Source: Pithys albifrons albifrons
Lineage: Eukaryota > Chordata > Aves > Passeriformes > Thamnophilidae
Length of the DNA: 64,000 nucleotides
Reading direction: 5' to 3'
Assembly (NCBI RefSeq): GCF_047495875.1
Contig: NC_092459.1
Location: 8,684,965-8,748,964, forward strand
Translations under genes and position numbers: made by a program
The notes under the pieces: generated by a model
What the model saw: the letters and a program-made list of their open reading frames with translations, nothing else
What the model was told of the DNA's origin: nothing
Databases searched by the model: none
In this document: piece by piece, positions 24,045 to 36,611 of the stretch
Numbering within the stretch: the stretch's first letter is position 1
Layout: each line of letters begins with the position of its first letter

Positions 24045-24117
24045 CTTCCTTAAACTGTCTTTAATCTGTAGAGTGACTCGCTGGGCACCTGGTGGCCAGC
24101 CAGGTCAACCCACCACA
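24045..24117 (-). mobile_element. Probable fragment of an avian ERV LTR
   Basis: Read on the minus strand from 24117, the sequence begins TGTGGTGGGTTGACC, followed by CTGGCTGGCCACCAGG and GTGCCCAGC. It then goes into a segment like AAAGACAGTTTAA. I recall this start and the AAAGACAGTTT block from a common bird endogenous retrovirus LTR family (ERVL-like), with the part between them deleted here. Only the 5' portion is recognisable and the far boundary is unclear. There are no internal viral genes. Confidence 0.5.
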
Positions 24118-24760
24118 GCTTCACAGTTAGATGCCCTATAAACTGACAACCTGTGGCTGGAGTCTGTATTAGGGTGCTACTCTCAGCTGCATGGACAAAC
24201 TTCATGTTGTAAAGCTTCTCTTTTAGATATGTCCCAGGCTACAAGAATCAGAACTAAAAATGATCTATCCATTTTCCCTCCCTGCACAATCAGGAGAAAG
24301 TTTTGAGTACCAATTAGTGGGCTCCCAGAGCTCAACAGCCAGAGTTGTAAGCCACCAGCAACAGTCAGGAGGAATTGCTGAAGAGACTGAGCTGAATTTC
24401 AGCTGCCCCACACAGAACTTACTCCATCCAGTATGCTGTTTTAATGACTGTTAACTATTTTTTCAAATTAGGTGTCTAAACCAGGACAACCATGGGTGTA
24501 AAATCCTGTAAAGGATAACCCCTTATGATACCCAGATACTTAGGCCATTCAGATGAAGGTTTAAGTAAATTTGGACATGAGATTTACAGGCTGATCGCCA
24601 GCTGTCTGAGTATTTAAACTAAAGGATCAATGTTCATTGTGTTATGTGGTATTCTGAGTTGGAGCTTCCGCAGACTGTTACTAGACCTTTGTGTTGTAGC
24701 CTATGTACTATGGCTAAAGATGAGCAAAACCACAAAGGACATTCCTGCAATTTTACTTTT
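24118..24760. other. Intergenic DNA
   Basis: About 640 bp of unique sequence with no recognised gene or repeat. Confidence 0.55.
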
Positions 24761-25010
24761 CATAGAATCATTTAGGTTGGAAAGGACCTCTAAGGCCATA
24801 GAGTCCAGTGATTAGCCCAGCAGTGACAAAACCACTATGAAACATTGTTCCTAAGTGCCACCAATCCATGTCTTCTAAATACCTCCAGGTATGGGCCACT
24901 CTGCCCCCATCCTGTACCAGTGCATGGTGGTGTGACCCAAGGGCAGGACTCACGTTGTTGGACCTCATAAAATTGGCCTCAGCCCATTGATTCAGCCTTT
25001 TTGCCACGGA
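24761..25010 (-). mobile_element. CR1 fragment with internal deletion
   Basis: The 3' end begins at 24761 (CATAGAATCATTTAGGTTGG, then AAAGGACCTCTAAGG). Past about 24900 the sequence jumps to a region normally far upstream in CR1: CCTGTACCAGTGCATGG followed by GGACCTCATAAAATTGGC and CTCAGCCCATTGATTCAGCC. The two CR1 segments therefore lie side by side with most of the RT region missing between them. The 5' limit is approximate. Confidence 0.8.
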
Positions 25011-27062
25011 TTGGATGAATCTTGCTGTGTTTACTCATTGCTGAAGAATGACAGCTGGGAGAAGCTAGGCTACTAAAGTGGCAGAACTGACAATAGACTT
25101 TAGAATAACTAAGCAAGAATCAGCACTTCAGCCTTCACTTACATAGTGTGACTTACACATTTGACAGAGCTGAGTGCAATGTTGAATCAAAGAATTTGCT
25201 TTAAATAAATAAACCTATAAAATTTGGATCTTCCTTTTCTGCTCCCCTGCTTGCAGCTGCAGATTCCTGCTCACTGCTGTAGCTGCACATCAAAAGAACT
25301 TTTCATAGGCAAAACTGACCACATATATTTCATCTTCCAAAACAACTGTTTATGGAGACTCAGTTCTTGGTGTTTGACATTTAAGACATCAGAGGTAATA
25401 AGAAAAAAAGCAATCACATTTCTGTAGAAGAAGAAAAAAATAAGTGAATCCTTTGGCATAATTCCCTCATTTAGCTGAAATTCTTGTGTTTCCACAGGCT
25501 CTTTGGGACAGTTCCACTGGCTGCTTTAGGGAAACTATCTTGATGCTGTCTCTATGAACTTCTCTGCAGGACCCAGACTACTAATTGCATTCGTAACTTC
25601 ACTCAGCTAACAAGTACATATCTTTTTTCATCTGGATACATCTGTACTCTCAAATGAATATGTCTCCACTTCCTTCATCCATCATGGTCCCGTGGCAGTC
25701 TGGCCTGTGTAGATGTTCACTTCTGGGCTTCCTTCTGGAGTGGATTAGTTAGCTCCCTTAGAAACTATCAGGTGCTTTTCTTGGGGAATTCTGCTCCCGA
25801 ACTGCGACCAATAGGCAGAACAGACAGATGCACCTGGCTTGGATGCTTTTGCTCTACATAGTCCTGTGACTTCAAGCACTGCCATACGCTGTCATGTGCC
25901 AAGGTATGCAGCACATAATGTCTGTCTCATACCATAAAAGTGCTATTCTAGTAGGCTGCAGGACAGCACAGAAATTATTTTTAACACCATAAACTGATAT
26001 AAGTTATAAAATAATCAAGTCTCATCACCACAGAGATATCCACAGTGACAGAGGACACCCATAGGCAAGTGATACCTTGTGTGCTCTGGTCAGTGTGCTC
26101 TGGACAGACTGGATGTGACCATGTTGCACCCCTTGAGCTTGAATCACTCCCTGGGTAAAATGGTTTTATCATATAGAGTAGCAGTAGAAGCAGCCTCTGG
26201 CTTAGTTCCTCATCCTTCAAAGAGTTCTTGAAGAGCAATGATTGTAACATCATGAATTTTCATAGGGTACGGTGGACAAGGGAGCTATGAAAATGCAATA
26301 TTGAAAGAAATCAGATGCATCACTGGGAACATCATGTAAATTTTCTTTTTTTTAATAAAAAAAAAAGTTTGATGGATCTACAAGTGGGGCTGACTCTTCA
26401 TGTAGTAATTCTAAGAATCTTTAAAACTGGTGCTAAAATGATACAGAACACTAGAATAAGCATAGAACTGTACCTTACTCTGAAATGGTATTAAAAACCT
26501 GCCAAAGCACTGGTTTGAAGTCTCAGGTAAATCTTTCCAACTGTTTTTCATCTTATGGAAGGAAAGGATTTTATGATTGTCTTTGGTCAAATATCAAGCC
26601 TTCCTACCAGCTACTTTTAGCTTTTGAAGTCTGGTGCCTTCTCCACAGTGTTAAGCATTTATTCACGATGCATAAAACTAAACCCCTATGTTTCTTTTTG
26701 CTGGCAGAGATTAATGTATGTGGTGGAGTCTCCCCCCATCAAGATATTAACCATTGTTAGGAGTTCATTTCTCTGGAAACCTTTCAATCAGTGAAACTCA
26801 TTTACATAAGGTAAGATTTATAAATCAAAATCATAAAACTAATTCCACTGGGAGCTATGCAAATCTCACTTCTCAGTCCAAATCCAACTTTTTCCCTGTA
26901 CTTTCCTTTCTGCTTATCCTTCCAATCTGGATTTTGCTAGTATTTGTTAATGCTGAACTATAAAGAAATGCACAACTTCCTTCATGGGAGAAATTACGTT
27001 TAAATAACCACATTGTTTAATTTTACCTTTGGAAGTCATTCAGATATATTATTGCCATGGTT

Positions 27063-27098
27063 ATAGTATAAAACATCAATATAGTATAAAACATCAAT
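27063..27098. repeat. Exact 18-bp tandem duplication
   Basis: ATAGTATAAAACATCAAT occurs at 27063-27080 and again, identically, at 27081-27098. Confidence 0.9.
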
Positions 27099-27290
27099 TG
27101 AACATACTACTAATAACACCCAGCTGTCAGACTAGTGCTCTGCAGATGTAAAGGTGCTTTATAAATGGAGTCCATGTAATCACTCACTTTGGATGGACAC
27201 AGGAACTGAAAGAACAGAAAACTCAGGTTATTTTTCCCATGAACATTCATATTCCAGTAGCAGAAATCAGTTTGCTGGATTCTCAGACGA

Positions 27291-27326
27291 TATCTAATAG
27301 TCACTCTATATCTAGTAGTCACTCTA
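27291..27326. repeat. Near-exact 18-bp tandem duplication
   Basis: TATCTAATAGTCACTCTA (27291-27308) is followed directly by a copy differing at one base (A to G at the seventh position) at 27309-27326. The unit length equals that of the duplication 230 bp upstream, but the sequences are unrelated. Confidence 0.9.
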
Positions 27327-30300
27327 GGTTGTCTTTGAATAGTTGATACAAACTCTATTCCAGGCATAAAATAATTGGTTTTAGACAGAAAACTTTTTGA
27401 TGGAAATGAGAATTGCTTCTTACAACCATGGTACTGAAACTGTTTCTCAGCTGTAGTGGCCAGAGAATTATGTTTAAGGACTATTTTTCTACTTTGAGAA
27501 TGTCCCTGGCCAATAGCTCTCAGTATACTCTGCCAGTTCTGTGGTCTGGGATAACTGGCCAAAAGCCCACTGGCGACAAATTGGGAGAACCATGAGTATC
27601 TCTGAGTGTGCGGCTCATCTTGGAAGCACCTCTGCATTGTACAGAACAGAGAGTCCTGGAAAAGAAAGGAAAAAAAAAGCCAAAGATTCAGATAGAAAAA
27701 TTACATTTTTAGCCCAGTTTTCCATGAGGATTTTCAATACAACAATCATTATTTTGGGCATGCTGTTAGAACCAAGCAGCAGGCTCCAGTGAAAGCTTAC
27801 TAAACTCAGCAGGATCACAATGATGCAAATGCAACCAAAAAGACTTTTTAATAAGATGTTTTAGTTTAACCTGGTGTCTCTTTTGTAATATTTTTTAGTG
27901 GCTATGGTAGGAGTTGAGACTGCTTCATAACGCTGGAGTCTGCCATATTTATGCCTGCAGAAATGCTCACCAACCTCTCAGGAGCCTTTTCATACTTCAG
28001 CTTCAATGATATAGTTCTTGAGGGATTTCCAAATGAAAGATATGTTACAGAGCATATTACTCCAATTATCTGCAGCAATTAATATCACCCATATTTAATC
28101 CAGATTGAGGCAAACTGTTGGCCCAAATATATAACCCCATCACCAGCCTGAGGTTCCAACATAAGCATGTTCCAAGGAAGCCCATGGCAAAAGAAACATT
28201 GCTTCAAATCCATATTAAGAAAAAGACCCACATTTCAGTGAGATGTGGTTTCAAATAACACAGTTGATGGCAATTACTTTTGGTGCTGGAGAACTGTAGA
28301 ATTATTAGAAGATGGAGCTTGCTGCACTCTGCTCAGTTCCCCAACTATCTTACCCATTACTGACTTCCAGCCAGTGCCAAGTATGGTACAGTTCAGCACA
28401 TGGAACTTGTTCTGCAAGACCAGAACAAACCAATTGATTTCCATTAACACATGGGGACACCTGTTCAGAACCTACCCATGATAATTCAATTAGCAAGACT
28501 TGGTTGCCCATTTTGGTAAATGGAGAGAAAGAGAAGATACTGGGCAAAGTCCTCCCCTGGTGTAAGTGGGTTCCGTGCCACTGGAGCCGGTGGAATATGG
28601 GGCCTGTATGAGTTGTGCATAGTGTAGCTCATTATGGATTTATGGAGTATAAGACCAACAAGGTCACTGTGCTTAGTTATTTTGACCTCCTGCATAATAC
28701 AAGCCACAAGATTTCTCTAGATCTTTGCAACCCCAAATCTCTTTTTTCCATAGAATGGAAAATCATAAACCTACACATTACTGAGAGGTACTTCTGTTTA
28801 CATTACATACGGTTCTGTGAATAATTTGGGGTCATTCTCTAAGACTGTTAAGTGAAAGGGAACTGTTCTATCTCAGCTGAATCACAAATGAAACACCCTA
28901 TAATTGCATGGAAGCACTTGTATGGTATAAATAATATTTTTAGTCAGTCATTGAAATAATAATATAAAGTTCACTTTATTAACATTTGAAAAATAAATGT
29001 CTTCACCTCCCTTCATTGGACTTTAAAGGAGGAAAGTTTTACATTCCCTGTGAAAAAAATAAAGTAAAAAGTGTTTAGAGAAAGGAGTGATCTGACTGGT
29101 TAGAGATCACAAATCACTAATAATAATAAGCTCTGAATATCAGGTGCCAAACAGCTGCAGAGCCTCTTAAACCTAATTCCTCTTTCTTGAAGAATATGGC
29201 AAGTTTGGAAAAGAGGTGATTGCCAAACCCACCACAAAATGCAGGCAGAATTTTTTCTTTGAATAAACCACTGTTACCCTTGATAAAACCATACACGTGT
29301 GTCTTGGCATGAGGGAATGCTGCAAATTGCTGTGCACAATGAGGACAAAGCCCCTGAAACCTACAGACAGAAAACACAAATCTGACACTTAAAGTCTAGT
29401 AAACAACCCACTGAAAAGGAGGACGTGATAGCTGTAGATTTTATTGGCTCTGTCACTAGGTATTGGGAGCTTTCCCATTACATAACAAGGTACCGTGCAG
29501 TTTATTCCATTGCAGTTTGCCACCTGGTATAACAATGTATAAATTTAAAGAGTAATTATTTGGAAAAATCATATGAATGTTCAAAAAAGTATATGGAAGA
29601 TGATTATGCCTGTGAGTCCATTCCTCACACTTGCACTTTACAAGGCAGGTGTCAAAATTGCAATTTATATATGTAAGAATTACGGAAAGTTTTAAATCCT
29701 CAATATGGAATATTCATTCCTAGCAAGTGCCAAATATCCCAGCTTTATAGATACTGGAAATGCAGTTCATCTACCAATCTTTGTCAACCTCACTTATAGT
29801 ACTAATATCCTCCACTATGTAAATACAAATCACAGCATTAATTGTTAATTTTGAGCCCTTAGCATTATGGAAATATGATGTATTAGAAACACACTATAGA
29901 GTATCTGATCTTCTAGAAACCTGCAGGAGAATTACACAAGTCACAGTCTGTTAGCAGCATCTAAAGCTCCTGCTTCAGAAAATATGCTATGAAACACCTT
30001 TCTATGCCTCAATCCATTTGTATTCATCAGGTATTGAAGCAGTGATGTAATAAACTGTGTGACCTGCCAGTGCTCAAGGAGCAAGATGTTTTGGGGGTGC
30101 TTTTTAAAAATTTGAGAAAAAAGCAGCTTTGTGCTTCCTTTCTGCTCCTTACTTTTTTTAACCTGCATCACTAGAAATAAGTTGCATATTTACTTGTCTT
30201 GGGGAAACAAGGAATATATGACTGTACTTAAAAAAAATGTTTTCTCTCTGATTTATTCTCTAATCATTCTGCCAAGCTCCATCGAGAATAATTCAGAATT

Positions 30301-33300
30301 CTTAATTAATACAGTCTAGGATGGTGGCAAAAGTATTTCTAGGGAGACAGGAAAGATTGGTTTGAAGAAAAACAGTGGCCTGCACTATTGAAAAAAAGCA
30401 GGTCTGTTCGAATTCTGATGCACAATATCAGAACAATTCATTAAATCCAAGACGCTTAATAGAAAACTGTCTGATACAGATGAGAGAAAATGGGTGAACA
30501 AGAAGGATGTGGCTAAAATCGTGCTCCTGTGAAATCAAAGCATCTCTCCTGTTTCAGATTCATATTTCTAAATGCTGCCATAGAGCTGAGAAGCCAGGGC
30601 TCAGCTCAACACTGAGTCTAGACCAGTCCTTCTTTTACACCTGAAAAAATAGTATTTCCTCCTCATTTGTCACTACTGACAACACATTAGTAACAGCAAT
30701 TATTTGAGATCAAGGCTGCCACTGCTTGAGTCTTTCTTAGCATAAGTCTTTATGCTGCAGGATCAAATATGGCCCTGTAGCATCACTGAGTGGGAGAAGG
30801 GGAGTCTCAGATGCCATTGAATGCTTAATATGATCCAGATGAAGCTAAAAATAGCCATGTGCTTGCTGTTTTGGCTTGTGTAGCTGGTTCTGCCTTTATA
30901 CTATCTGAACAGTGCATATGACCCTCCTTCCAGCCACTCTATCCACCCTCCCACACAGATCCCACACATAACCTACTAACAACCAAGGCCTGGTGGCTGG
31001 GATGCTGCTCTCAGTGGCTCTAACATCTGTAAACATTTCAGCTGATGGTGTTGGATAAAAGACATGGAATGACTACATTTTGCCTGGAGCCCTGGGTGTA
31101 GGCTAAAAGCAGGTTGAGTGGAAGAGCTTTTTATTTGTGCTTTCTGTCAGGGCACAGAGAGGATTTAACCACTGGAGTGCTCAGTGCTGCCAAAACTGAG
31201 GCAGCTGGGAGCTAAGGACCAAATCTGAGGCACCTGGAGAACATTAACGTGGACTTGATTGTGGACTCCATTAACACAAAGGTGAGGCATTTATAAGCAC
31301 TAAAATTGAATTCAGGATGAAGATAACTGATTTAATCCTAGGATTTTCTCTCCCTCTGTGATATTGGACAAGCCAGGATGCCTGCTGGCCTGTCTTTCGC
31401 TGAGGTGATAACAGTTCTGCACCAACAGAGGTACACTAACAGATAAATTGTATCATGGTTGGAGCCTTCTAGTGGCTGTGACATAAAGAAGGGGTTATTT
31501 TATACAGTCACAATAGCTTTATTACCATCTCCATTCATAATCATATCGTGACAATACCCCACAAAGCAATGTGCCTTTGCCATCTTCCATGCCATGAGGA
31601 ATGCCCAACATCTTCACATTCGTGTGAGGCAAACTGCCAGTCTACAGTCAAGAAGAGATTCTTGCCTAGAACAGACTCAGCAGAGGATCTGAAAGCTTTT
31701 CAAAAGAGACTCATCCATGGGTACATGTTTTCCACCATCATTAGTCTTCAACCTTATACTGTAGATGAATTGGAAAATCCATGTAATTTACAAGGCTATA
31801 TCTTTCCAGTTATGAAAAATGTGAAGTGTTCTGATAGAAATGAAAAAAGTAAACCAACTGGGGATGGATGTGCACACAGATGTCCTTTCTTCTTTCTCAT
31901 GCTCTTCTTTCTGCTATTGTTCCTGTTGCACACAAGAGAGCAGCACTCTGGCTTGTCCTGTGTGGTACCCATCAACTTGCTCACACATCTTTGTGTTGGA
32001 CTATCCTACTGGTAAAATTTTGTATCTCTCTATAGCCCCTTGTTATTATATTGCTTCCTCTGATACTTTTATCTAGGTGTCATCTGGATTCATGTATTCC
32101 AAATAATTGCTACTGGTGTCTAGCTCCTTGTTAATGATAAACAGATATGTGCAGACGACATAATAATCCAAAGAATTCCACAGATTATTTATTTTTCCCC
32201 TGAAATTCTAAACTAAAATACAGTTCTAAAAATCTCAATTAAAAATGTCATTGGTTTTCTTTCTTTTACTTTCCCCTCAGCCCTTCCTCAAATATACCAC
32301 AGTGCTACAAAGAGATGCTCTAAATAATGGTATTTTTTCTTCCTCAGCCTATTGTATGTTTTGGTTCTCAATGCTTCCAGTTCAGTTTAGGTTTTTGGGT
32401 TGGTTTTGGTCGGGTGCTTTTTTGGGGGAACTGTTGGTTTGTTTTTTTTTTTTTTAAATGCTGCCATTTTTTTTTAAATGAGAACATTTTCTATGTAACA
32501 CAGCATGTGCCTAGCTCTTCATTTGCTGTCTTCCTCTGTTAAAAAATATTTCCTGTTGTCTTCAGCAATGCCCTGGATTACAAGGATAGTACTGTTATTT
32601 TCATTATGATATCACAGATGAGCTCTAGTCATATATTGCACCAAAATTTATTTATGCAAGGACAAAATTTATGGTGTGGCCTAAAACAGTATTCACATTA
32701 GACAGGTCAAATTCTAAAATTTTTTAAGTGGTTTTGTGTATAAAATTGCCTTTAACAGGCTCTAGTCCTGTGTGATAACATGGTACAGATCAAAATCTTT
32801 CATCACTATCATAATGCTTTGATGAAATAGCAGCAGCACTGGTATTCCATTATTTGCATCCCTTTTTTATTCAGGAACAATTTAAGTTTCTGTACCTGGT
32901 AGGAAACCAGAAAACCAAGTGAGATTGTTGTCAGAGGTGGGGAACAGAAGACAGGAAATGAAAGCTTGGACCACCCAGCTCTGAGGGGCCTCTGTTGACC
33001 AGGGCATCACTGGGATAGTTTTGGTTTTACACTCTCCTAACAATTTTTCTGCATGACCATGTTGACCACATCTTTCCTTACCCCTGGATGAAGAAAAACA
33101 GTTCATGCTTGCAGTGGTTTGCACATGAGCATTCACTTTTAATTGAACATGGGTAAGATCCACTGCCAGAGGTCAGGTATCTTTAGACAAAGCCACACTA
33201 CACCTCATTCTGTGTTTCTGGGTCACTGTCTGGCCACGTCTGTTGTAGTGTATTCCTAAAAAAACATGTTAGGTACATCCAAACTGCCTACCAAGAGTGT

Positions 33301-33380
33301 TCTTCAGGCCTTGCTAAACTTTGAACAGTGGGTGAAATTTGTTCAGCAAGATCTACCAGTGACTGATCCTAAAAATTAAA

Positions 33381-33469
33381 ATACATACATACATACATAC
33401 ATAAAATAATTATATATATATTTCTATACATTACTATATATATATGTATATGTATATGTATATATATAG
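33381..33469. repeat. Compound AT-rich microsatellite
   Basis: An (ATAC)n run at 33381-33402 is followed by imperfect (TA)n and (TATATG)n runs to 33469. Length polymorphism between individuals is likely. Confidence 0.9.
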
Positions 33470-35294
33470 TCATCCTAAGTGGTGAATAAGAAAATATGGG
33501 CACACATGACATTCATCACATATTATGCAAAGGAAGATCAGGGAAGGCTGTTGCATACAGGCATTCTTCATGTACTTCACACTACCAAAGAGAAAACACT
33601 TTCTAGCTATTCTGAACAAAACCTTATTATAGGAAGGTTTTTCTACAATCCAATGAAGTAATATTGGAGCTGTCAGGTGTACTTCTTTCATATATTCTGT
33701 TGTTGTGTCATTTTCCTCTAGCAACTGAAGCTCAGGCACTGCAGTGCCAAGTCTGATTCTACCGTGGTCCACTATTGCAATGAAGAATGGCATTGCCTGA
33801 CTTTTTTCCTAGATTCTCAGGACATGGGCTTCTCCAGCAAGTAACAGGGGGCATTTTGGCAGGAAGGCACCGTGGCAGCAGCATAGAGATGTCATCAGGA
33901 TCTCTTTAGCAGTTGCCATAGTATAAGACAAAGTCTGATTTCACAGGCTGTATCATTATGGCTTTCAAATACCCTGCCCACAGTATCCCAGTCTGTTCTT
34001 GCTATCTTCATTACTTTCTATTGTGCAATGAGCATTATGTAATGTCTGTGACTTGTAAACATTTGATTATAAATTCAAATTCCTCTAAAATTCACAGTTG
34101 AATATTAGCTGCAGAGAGGTTGAAACACAGATATTTCTTGATGAAATTAGTCCAGAAAGCCAGATTTAACACTGTGACTTCCCAGAAAAACAGGTACAGA
34201 ATGACAGGCCTATGGCTGGGACCAGTCACACCTACCATGGCCTCTGTGTATACGCAGGGAAATCTTAGGACTGCCTGACTATAGTATCAGAAATTTTAGC
34301 ATTTTTTATACCTTACACATATGTATATCTAAGCACTACTTATTTCTGTCCCTTCCCTCTCACCTGATTACAACCCTCCCCATATCTCCCTTCTTTTATT
34401 CACCCAGTTGGAGATGTGCTCTAACTATCCTGCTGTACTCAGTGTCTTTAATAACTCTTTTCTCAAGGCTACACACCCAGTGTCTGACCCTTCATGCTCC
34501 TCCTGCTGCAGAATCTTCTGCCTCCAGTTCCCTGCTCCCCTACAAAGCTACTGATTCAACACAGGTCACTTTGCCTCTTGTCTTTCATTGAGTATGTCAT
34601 GAACTAGGAATGAATGAGTTAATGAAGAATATTTCAAATAATTTCATTTTTCATATACTGCTCTGCTTTTCTGGTACCTTAGGGGACCTTTTGAAGTCCA
34701 TCCTGTAGTATCTGTTAGTGTAAGACCATGGGAGGTGTTTTCCTTGCACCACAGGTGCCAGGTATTCAAGTCATATTAACTGCAAATGGACCAAGCAGCA
34801 ATTTCCAAAGTTCATGTATTTCACCACAAGCCACAAGGCCTGAAAAGTCTAGAAAATTAACATGTAAGCTCAGTTAACACTGTACTAAATCTTTTTCACT
34901 TATTCCAAAATAAATGGCTAACTTTTCCCTGTCACACAAAACAGCAGGTAACTAACAACAGAAAATATCTTGCTTTGCTTCCCTTAGACCTCCTAATCAA
35001 TCATTTTCCCTGCTCCCTGAGCCCCTGGATCAGTGACAAATGCTCCAATATTATAACTGAATTACAGCTGCAGAGATGTCAGTGCCCAGAACACTTATCT
35101 GCTCAGAACATCTAGTGCCTGCTTCCCTATTTTGCGAAATAGTCCTGCCCTCATCCCACCTCAACATTTCCTGCACATAACGATAAAGCTGATGTCTGTG
35201 CTTGCCAACCCACTGTTTCTGTGACAGAAACCAATAGGAAAAGCATCAAGCCAGCAACTCAAAGCAGTTGGCTGCTCACTACAAAGACCTTTAG
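33470..35294. other. Intergenic DNA
   Basis: Unique sequence with no recognised gene. Open frames are at most 107 codons. Confidence 0.5.
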
Positions 35295-36061
35295 AATGCA
35301 GATTGTTCATTGCAACAGGACTTCCAGGCATGTGAACATAGGTTGGAAAGGACTTCAGCCCCCTTGAGGCTGATGAGAGATTATAAGGATGACATTTTAA
35401 GGCAAGAATTGTTTATTTGTGATAAAAAACTGGAGGAAAACCAAACCCTTGGTTACTTTTTGAACTATGAGCAGGATTTAGCAAAGAAGCTTTCGGATAC
35501 ATTTTACTTATCTGAGTGTCTTGCAAAATATGAGGATGAGGAAATGTTTGGAGAACTCACAACTTTTCAGATCTGCAGCTAAACATGTGAAAATGCAGCC
35601 CAGGAACAGTCTTTCTATGAGCAGGAAGTCGACTGAGAAACCTTGCAATGACCCAGGATTCAGTGGGAAAGAACAGGGAGATTAATGTGATTCTGAACAG
35701 ACAAGCAGCCCTTATGGAAAACATGCTACACTGAAGCTTCCCTCCCACTCCCTCTCATCCTGCAGCTTCAAGTGACTGTGTCTGGATCCCCACACCTCCA
35801 AACAACTATCAGATTGAAAAACCAAGGTCCTTGAGGACCCAAAACACAGCTTTTTACAAAGCACTGACCACAGCAGTGCCCACCTTGAATTCCTCCAACC
35901 CTAATATGACTTTATTGCTGCAACAGTATTTCTTCCAGCTCTTCAGATTCCTGAAAGGTCATCAGGCAGAAAACCCACAGCCACAAACAGCTGTAGCTTG
36001 TAATGTTCAGAGCTGTGGGAGCTGTCTGCATTTCACTGTCACTGATAAGTTTGAATCATAG
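35295..36061 (+). other. Unidentified degraded open-frame region, possible pseudogene
   Basis: From 35295 to the TAA at 35580-35582 the + strand is open for 95 codons, with a charged, protein-like composition (for example MRDYKDDILRQELFICDKK and SECLAKYEDEEMFGEL). After the stop the same frame continues for 17 codons (TCENAAQEQSFYEQEVD) to a TGA at 35634. A second open stretch of 76 codons lies at 35831-36061 and ends in a TAG. No ATG in good context starts the first frame: the first ATG within it is Met32 (MRDYKDD). I recognise no family. It may be a decayed gene, a transposon remnant, exons of an unannotated transcript, or chance. No intron signals or poly(A) tail point clearly to one of these. 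Confidence 0.3.
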
Positions 36062-36593
36062 TATTTGCCCCATTTTCCTTTATTCTCTCTTTTTAAATTT
36101 TTTTTTCTTTTTTTTTTTTTTTAATTTATAGTGCTCACAGTACGTATTCACTATTTTTCCATTTTTGCAACTTTGCACTTTTGGTTTTCAAAAAATAAAA
36201 AAAAATACTTTTACTTATTGCTGTAATTTTAGTTTGCATTTAATAATAATGGATGGAAGCTATTGAAACATAATTTAAAAACCCTCATTTGCAGGAGTTG
36301 GAAAGCTTGTGATGCACTCTGAGACAATGGTACTGCCCTTTAAATGCAATCTAACTTTCACTCAAGAAAATCACTCCACAATATGAGCTAATGGGTAGCA
36401 AATTATTTAAAACCGTGCCAGTTCTCCAAATCAGAATGTTTATATCATCCAGGCAGTGTCATCTTACCTATTTTGTCTCAGTGCAGGTTACAGTGCCCTC
36501 CTGGAATTATCCAGAGAAATATTAAGGTAATAATTCTTTGTTGTTATGGCTGTTGTTATTGTTGTTGTTCAGTAAGTATTTTATTTGTAATAA

Positions 36594-36611
36594 ATAATAA
36601 ATATTTATTAT
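36594..36611. repeat. 18-bp AT palindrome flanked by an 11-bp direct repeat
   Basis: ATAATAAATATTTATTAT is a perfect palindrome. TTCAGTAAGTA occurs on both sides, at 36569-36579 and 36617-36627. This could be a slippage product. Confidence 0.7.

Larger units (their letters stand above)
25011..33380. other. Gene desert segment
   Basis: No recognised gene lies here. The longest frames (175 codons at 27110-27637 minus, 155 at 31548-32015 plus) match no family I know and have random-looking composition. Two 18-bp tandem duplications lie at 27063 and 27291. T-runs occur at 32441-32454 and 32468-32476. Confidence 0.5.

Noticed and set aside
27110..27637. 175-codon minus-strand frame
   Set aside because: It includes an 18-bp tandem duplication and has no recognisable motif. 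It is most likely a chance open frame.
30402..30420. GTTCGAATTC as a tRNA or tRNA-SINE B box
   Set aside because: No A box at the right distance and no cloverleaf can be drawn.
31548..32015. 155-codon + strand frame with a hydrophobic stretch near its end
   Set aside because: The hydrophobic part comes from a T/C-rich tract. The start is not in a good context and no family is recognised.
35333..35360. CATAGGTTGGAAAGGACTTC as a CR1 3' end
   Set aside because: Only about 18 bases resemble CR1 and no further CR1 blocks follow, so it is probably coincidence.
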